10,075 nucleotides of DNA from a bacterium (lineage in GTDB: Bacteria; Vulcanimicrobiota; Xenobia; RGZZ01), in NCBI GenBank assembly GCA_021782195.1, contig JAJXVI010000039.1, forward strand, positions 1-10,075. Reading direction: 5' to 3'. Under the pieces are notes generated by a model. That model did not search any database. It saw nothing but the letters and a program-made list of their open reading frames with translations, and was not told where the DNA came from. A program made the translations under genes and the position numbers. Shown here piece by piece: positions 7,171 through 10,075 of this stretch. Each line of letters starts with the position of its first letter. The first letter of the stretch is position 1.

Positions 7171-7345
7171 ATGCATCCCGGAGTGGATCCGATTGCAAGT
7201 TCGGAGCCCAAGAAGCGCTGGAGCAGAGCGAAGAAGCGAGACGTCGTTCTGAGGTTGCTGCGAAGGTGAAGCCCTGGACGTTGCGTCTCGGGAGGTAGGC
7301 GTTGAGGTGTACCGGCTTGAGGAGTGGCGTAATCGTGCCATGGGT
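7171..7345 (+). pseudogene. Transposase N-terminal HTH fragment, frameshifted (IS3-like OrfA type)
   Basis: From the ATG at 7171 the plus strand reads MHPGVDPIASSEPKKRWS and then RAKKRDVVLRLLR. A one-base shift near 7260 (cga-a-ggt-gaa) then gives GEALDVASREVGVEVY followed by RLEEWRNRAMGG. Together this is the helix-turn-helix region seen in IS3-type OrfA proteins (pattern of RK.EVVLRLLRGE.ld.lSRElGV....L.eWR). After about 7345 the frame stays open but no longer resembles a transposase; the coiled coil and the catalytic DDE part are missing. The piece is therefore a frameshifted, truncated remnant of an insertion sequence. There is no transposase partner gene nearby. Confidence 0.6.
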
Positions 7346-7350
7346 GGGTG

Positions 7351-7456
7351 TCGGAAATCCCCGTTCGGATGGGCAATCCCCACAAGCTGTTGTGGGGATT
7401 GTACGAACTGGCCGCAGCAGGTTGTATGTATCGGGCTGATGGGGGAGGTTTTCCGA
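7351..7456. repeat. Nested stem-loop with perfect 11-bp core
   Basis: The core is AATCCCCACAA (7375-7385), loop GCTG, and TTGTGGGGATT (7390-7400), a perfect 11-bp stem. It is enclosed by GTTCG (7363-7367) with CGAAC (7404-7408), and more loosely by TCGGAAA (7351-7357) with TTTCCGA (7450-7456). No T-run follows on either strand. It could be a REP-like or insertion-sequence end structure or a structured RNA; I cannot choose from sequence alone. Confidence 0.8.
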
Positions 7457-7503
7457 CCTGCTCCCGGCACGGACACAGCCGCAAAGTTACCGACGCCTGA
7501 CCC

Positions 7504-7555
7504 GAACTACCCACGGATCCAACGGTAAGTTCACCGCTGGATCCGTGGGTAGTTC
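7504..7555. repeat. 52-base inverted repeat (18-bp perfect arms)
   Basis: Arms 7504-7521 (GAACTACCCACGGATCCA) and 7538-7555 (its exact reverse complement) are perfect. After one A/C mismatch (7522 and 7537), CGGT at 7523-7526 pairs with ACCG at 7533-7536 around a 6-base loop, so 22 of 23 positions pair. Each arm contains GGATCC. The arms also read NYPRIQR then stop on both strands. It may be two abutted insertion-sequence terminal repeats or a strong bidirectional terminator; no T-tract is present. Confidence 0.93.
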
Positions 7556-7747
7556 CCCGAAGTGGATAGTGTGTCCTCGAGGCGGCCTATGCGACCCTGC
7601 TTGAGCGTGGCCCCGATGGCGCGGGCGGTGGCTTCCCCGCCCCGGTCCAGGCGACGAAATCCGCTTCGGGAGCGGCCAGTGACGGTACAGAAGACTCGCC
7701 ATCGCCGGCCGTGGAAGAGCGTGCGGTGGGCCCTGTGATGCTGCCGC
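7556..7747. other. Stretch without a recognised gene between palindrome and ATPase remnant
   Basis: No ORF here has a recognisable product. A plus-strand frame reads EAAYATLLERGPDGAGG and then a Pro/Ala/Ser-rich stretch up to a stop near 7775; it may be a decayed upstream part of the ATPase remnant. A minus-strand frame crosses the whole stretch into the palindrome but shows no known motif. I see no promoter or RNA gene. Confidence 0.4.
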
Positions 7748-8130
7748 CCGCGAAGGGTCCTGGCGGCGCTCTTTGAGCAGTGGGTTGCCACGTTGCCGGA
7801 GCAGGTCTCGATGCTTCTGACGGTGGCCGCCTGCATCGGCCATTCGTTTGACTTCAAGGTGCTGATGAAGGTCTACAGCCGTCCGCACGACGAGGTCGTC
7901 AGCATTCTGCAGTGGTCCTGTGCAAGCATCTCATTGACGATGAGTGGACGCCGGCCCCTCAGGTGTTCTGCTTTCGTCACGAAATCATGAGCGAGGTGCT
8001 CCACGCGCGCGCCTACGGCCTGGCGATGGCCTGTGAGCGTGGCGAGGCGGCCCAGGCGCACGAAAACAATCTCGGCCGAAGTGGGGGCGACCGAAGCGGG
8101 GCGACCGTCGTGGAGGTCGCCCGACACCGC
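7748..8130 (+). pseudogene. Remnant of AAA_16/MalT-type regulatory ATPase, frameshifted
   Basis: The plus-strand frame from about 7757 reads VLAALFEQWVATLPEQVS and then LLTVAACIGHSFDFKVL, ending near SILQ at about 7912. It continues after a frame change as LCKHLIDDEWTPAPQVF and then CFRHEIMSEVLHARAYG. The LP..v...L..AA.IG..Fd pattern followed by FRH....ev.Y is the winged-helix-like part after the NTPase in AAA_16/ORC-like ATPases found in adenylate-cyclase, kinase-linked and MalT/LuxR-type regulators. Walker A and B are absent, a stop lies in frame just upstream (near 7739), and the similarity fades after about 8130. This is a broken internal fragment, probably deposited with the mobile debris beside it. 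Confidence 0.55.
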
Positions 8131-8169
8131 TCCCTCCCGCAAGCGTGGCACATATCCAGCTGCGGGGCG

Positions 8170-8472
8170 TCAGCGACCCGGTTCCTCGGAAGTCAGCAGG
8201 AAGCGCCAGGCGCGCAAGATGGAGGCAACCGCCAGCAGCCGCTGCTCACATCTATCGATCTCCTCAGGGCTGCCCGCGTTCTCGTTTCGCGCGTCATTGA
8301 CGCAGTCCTGAAGACGCCGGATCTCGCCCTGGAGTAACTCCGCCACCCATGCAAGGGGAGAGGGGACGTTGACACGCAAACGCTTCACCGTGCGGCCGAG
8401 CGCTGAAAGCACCGACTCGTAACTTTCCAGTCGCGCAGAGACGGTGGCGGACGTGTCAGCTTCCTCTCGCAA
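8170..8472 (-). CDS. Helical C-terminal segment, probably part of the MerR-like regulator by frameshift
   Basis: The 100-residue frame is rich in helix-forming residues: SARLESYESVLSALGRTVKRL, then SPLAWVAELLQGEIRRLQDCV, then EEIDRCEQRLLAVASILRAW. I recognise no family. It overlaps the end of the upstream MerR-like frame by 88 bases. It could start at TTG 8472, but no good Shine-Dalgarno is seen. More likely it is the true C-terminus of that regulator: in the upstream frame the last 29 residues look non-coding, while this frame looks protein-like from exactly the C7 tract at 8473-8479. One extra C there would fuse the two into one protein of about 500 residues. As a separate gene it would be an orphan helical protein. 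Confidence 0.55.
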   Translation of the reverse strand: MREEADTSATVSARLESYESVLSALGRTVKRLRVNVPSPLAWVAELLQGEIRRLQDCVNDARNENAGSPEEIDRCEQRLLAVASILRAWRFLLTSEEPGR

Positions 8473-9677
8473 GGGGGGGCGTGGCGGTTGGTTGGCGGTC
8501 GGAGAGGGTGCGTCGTGCGAGGCGCGGGATGGGCCTGGATGGCGCGTAACACCCGGGCCAGTGGCAGGCCGGCCGCCGCCGGATCCCGCTCCCGCTCGCG
8601 CATGCGGCGGAGGGGGGACACCAGCGCGTCCACGTCCAGCGGATCCATGGCGGCCACAGCCCCGCGCACGGCGCGCCTCGCTGCGTCGTCGCCAATCAGT
8701 CCCCCTATCAGCGTCTCGTAATAGCGCAGCGCCGCCTGCCGGAGCACCGGTTCGCGCTCGTCAGCGAGCACCGTGGAGAGAAACGCCTGGAGCGCCTCCT
8801 CGGGAACCGTTCCGGCAAAGAACGACAGGAGGGCGAGACCGTCGATCGAGGCGGCGTCAGATCCACCTCCAGGGATGTCAGAGCCCACGGATGCGGGCAC
8901 GTCTGGCTCCCGCGGGCCAGCTTCCAGGGTTGGCGCGGCTTCTCGGTTGTCCTCTTCGAGCCGCGGATCCGACCCACCCTTCGTCTCCACCTGCGGAGGG
9001 GAAGGAACGGCTCGATGGAGGGGCGCGGAGCGGGCAGCGTCCGGTTTGTCGCCTGAGGCCTGGGGTTGGATCCTCCCTGTGGGCGCAGGGGTTGACGTAG
9101 AGTCTGGTCCCACTGCAGGCAGGCCGGCAGCGTCTGACGCCGTCGACGCAGCGGACAGCTCTCCGACTGCACCTCGCAGGCGGGCGATGCGCACGCGCTG
9201 GCGTTCTCGTCTCGACTGCGTCGCGCAGGGAGAGGCGGGGGACGCCTCCTGCAGATCGATCCAGGTGCGGATCTGCTTCAATGAGTAGCCTTCTGCCTGG
9301 AGACGGCGGATGGTGAGGAGGCGGTCCACGACGTCGGGGGGATAATAGTTGACCCTTCCATCCTCCGTTCCGGAGGGGCTCTGCGACGAAGGCGGCAGAA
9401 GGCCCATAACGGCGTAGTAGCGGAACGTTCGCTGGCTGATCTCCAGCCCTTGCGAAGCGGCGACCGCGACGGCCTCCTCCATGGTGAGGAGGCGCAGAGC
9501 CGCGGCGACAGGTTCGGCATCGTCCGCGAGGGAGGTCGAGCCCGACTCTGCGGCTTGCGCGGTGGCCTCTGCTGCACGGTGGTCCTGCCCTGCGGAGAGC
9601 GAGGGGGCGGCCGCGGCCGGTCGGCGGCCCGATGGGGACGGTGGGGGACCCACCGCGCGTTCGCCGGGGTCGCTCAA
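8385..9677 (-). CDS. MerR-family HTH regulator with long linker
   Basis: DNA-binding transcriptional regulator of the MerR type. The 430-residue frame has a low-complexity N-terminus (about 1-60). A MerR winged helix-turn-helix follows at about 63-140: LLTMEEAVAVA, then ISQRTFRYYAVMGLLPP, the wing with GRVNYYPPDVVDRLLTIRRLQ, and EGYSLKQIRTWI. A Ser/Pro/Ala-rich linker runs from 141 to 278. A helical region at about 279-383 has LLSFFAGTVPEEALQAFLSTVLADE. The last part after residue 402 looks out of frame, because the plausible C-terminus continues in the 8170-8472 frame. The start is TTG at 9677, overlapping the stop of the 61-residue gene by four bases. An internal ATG (residue 66) would cut into the HTH, so it is unlikely. 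It has no cysteine pair for metals; the ligand is unknown. Possible targets are its own gene or the nearby methylase locus. Confidence 0.75.
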   Translation of the reverse strand: MSDPGERAVGPPPSPSGRRPAAAAPSLSAGQDHRAAEATAQAAESGSTSLADDAEPVAAALRLLTMEEAVAVAASQGLEISQRTFRYYAVMGLLPPSSQSPSGTEDGRVNYYPPDVVDRLLTIRRLQAEGYSLKQIRTWIDLQEASPASPCATQSRRERQRVRIARLRGAVGELSAASTASDAAGLPAVGPDSTSTPAPTGRIQPQASGDKPDAARSAPLHRAVPSPPQVETKGGSDPRLEEDNREAAPTLEAGPREPDVPASVGSDIPGGGSDAASIDGLALLSFFAGTVPEEALQAFLSTVLADEREPVLRQAALRYYETLIGGLIGDDAARRAVRGAVAAMDPLDVDALVSPLRRMRERERDPAAAGLPLARVLRAIQAHPAPRTTHPLRPPTNRHAPPCERKLTRPPPSLRDWKVTSRCFQRSAAR

Positions 9678-9859
9678 GCCTCGACCATCTCGTTCAGGAT
9701 GTCCTTGTGGGTCTGGACCGCGTCTTCAATCAGGGACAGCACGTCGCTGGCCTCCTCCGCCAGTTGCATCGCTTCCTTCAGGCGGTCCTCGTCGTCGTCG
9801 TCGAGAAACGTCTGCAGGTGGACCAGCGCCTGATCGAAGAGGCTGATGCACTCCAGCAT
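9674..9859 (-). CDS. 61-residue acidic helical protein coupled to the MerR-like gene
   Basis: The short product is strongly helical and acidic, with FDQALVHLQTFLDDDDEDRL, then KEAMQLAEEASDVLSLIED and a C-terminal NEMVEA. It has no signal peptide or membrane segment and no family I know. The same frame is open further upstream, but that part is antisense to a methylase reading frame and crosses the G10/C10 tract. The ATG at 9859 is therefore taken as the start; the GGAG three bases before it is too close for a good ribosome site. Its stop overlaps the TTG start of the MerR-like gene by four bases (TTGA), which suggests one transcript and perhaps a physical partner of that regulator. Function unknown. 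Confidence 0.6.
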   Translation of the reverse strand: MLECISLFDQALVHLQTFLDDDDEDRLKEAMQLAEEASDVLSLIEDAVQTHKDILNEMVEA

Positions 9860-9883
9860 CAGCTCCCGTACAGCCTCTGCGCC

Positions 9884-9893
9884 GGGGGGGGGG
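9884..9893. repeat. G10 homopolymer tract
   Basis: Ten consecutive G on the plus strand mark the point where the methylase reading frame on the plus strand takes over from the 61-residue minus-strand gene. Such tracts are slippage-prone in replication and in sequencing. Confidence 0.9.
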
Positions 9894-9905
9894 CTTGTTC
9901 GCAGT

Positions 9906-10075
9906 GTGGGGCCAGAGGTGCTAGCGGTCATCGACGAGACACGCGACCGCCACCATCTACTCCACTGGCATCTGGCCTTCCCCGAGGTCTTCGAGCGAGG
10001 CGGTTTCTCACTGGTGGTCGGCAACCCGCCCTGGGAGAAGGTGAAGCTCTCGGAGAAGGAGTTCTTCACGGCCCG
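9906..10075 (+). CDS. N6-adenine DNA methylase fragment (Eco57I/DrmMI-like), 5'-truncated, runs off right edge
   Basis: The frame reads EVLAVIDETRDRHHLLHW, then HLAFPEVFERGGFSLVVG and NPPWEKVKLSEKEFF to the window end. NPPW is catalytic motif IV of N6-adenine methyltransferases, and the HWHLaFPEVF..GGF.vv.GNPPWEkvKL.EkEFF context is that of large Eco57I-type methylase/restriction proteins, including those of DISARM-like loci. In those proteins motif I (the SAM-binding DPACGSG type) lies several hundred residues earlier. Here fewer than about 20 residues precede HWHL before a G10 tract and an opposite-strand gene. The N-terminal part is therefore missing, and this is either a broken gene or a joint between unrelated pieces. 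GTG at 9906 is only the first in-frame start after the tract. The rest lies beyond the window. Confidence 0.7.
   Translation, partial: MGPEVLAVIDETRDRHHLLHWHLAFPEVFERGGFSLVVGNPPWEKVKLSEKEFFTA

Noticed and set aside
7054..7476. Minus-strand open frame of 140 codons across the hairpin region
   Set aside because: No motif or family; it covers the antisense of the transposase remnant and the palindromic DNA.
7487..7888. Minus-strand open frames of 108-133 codons beside the palindrome
   Set aside because: Arg/Pro/His-rich with no recognisable domain, and antisense to the ATPase remnant, which does show family patterns.
8444..9288. Plus-strand open frames within the regulator region
   Set aside because: Antisense to the MerR-like gene; Arg/Pro-rich composition typical of shadow frames in GC-rich DNA.

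Overview
This is a GC-rich bacterial window. Its left two thirds are a tightly packed minus-strand biosynthetic operon, and its right third is a disturbed accessory region with mobile-element debris, broken genes, a regulator pair and a DNA-methylase fragment. The aspartokinase has the layout of Bacillus DapG and lies close to dapA. The EPSP synthase has Bacillus-like motifs, and the uracil-DNA glycosylase is the Fe-S family 4 type. This fits a GC-rich Gram-positive-like or Terrabacteria-type lineage, but nothing here fixes the taxon.

Operon (minus strand, transcribed right to left, about 6225 to 1). The order is: a secreted PsbP/DUF1795-like protein (TTG start, Ser/Pro/Asn repeat tail); a short, degenerate RibD-C/DHFR-like protein; a DapG-type aspartokinase with a repetitive Ala/Lys/Pro tail; a small Gly/Ala-rich membrane protein; dapA with an unusual insertion of about 45 residues; a family 4 uracil-DNA glycosylase; and aroA, which runs off the left end. 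Three junctions are 4-base stop/start overlaps and udg overlaps aroA by 62 bases, so transcription and translation are probably coupled. Aspartokinase and DapA make the first and third steps from aspartate toward lysine/diaminopimelate, and AroA makes the penultimate step toward chorismate. The operon therefore joins two amino-acid pathways with a DNA-repair enzyme.

Middle (6226-8169). A lone DUF4304-like gene (6363-7034, minus) is followed by more than 1.1 kb without an intact gene. That stretch holds a frameshifted transposase helix-turn-helix fragment (plus strand), a nested hairpin with a perfect 11-bp stem (7351-7456), a very strong 52-base palindrome (7504-7555), and a frameshifted piece of an AAA_16-type regulatory ATPase (plus strand).

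Right (8170-10075). A 61-residue acidic helical protein is coupled to a MerR-family regulator (minus strand). The C-terminal part of the regulator appears to continue in another reading frame after a C7 tract. At the right edge a plus-strand N6-adenine methylase fragment with an NPPW motif starts just after a G10 tract and lacks its N-terminal part. This is probably the edge of a restriction or defence locus that continues outside the window.
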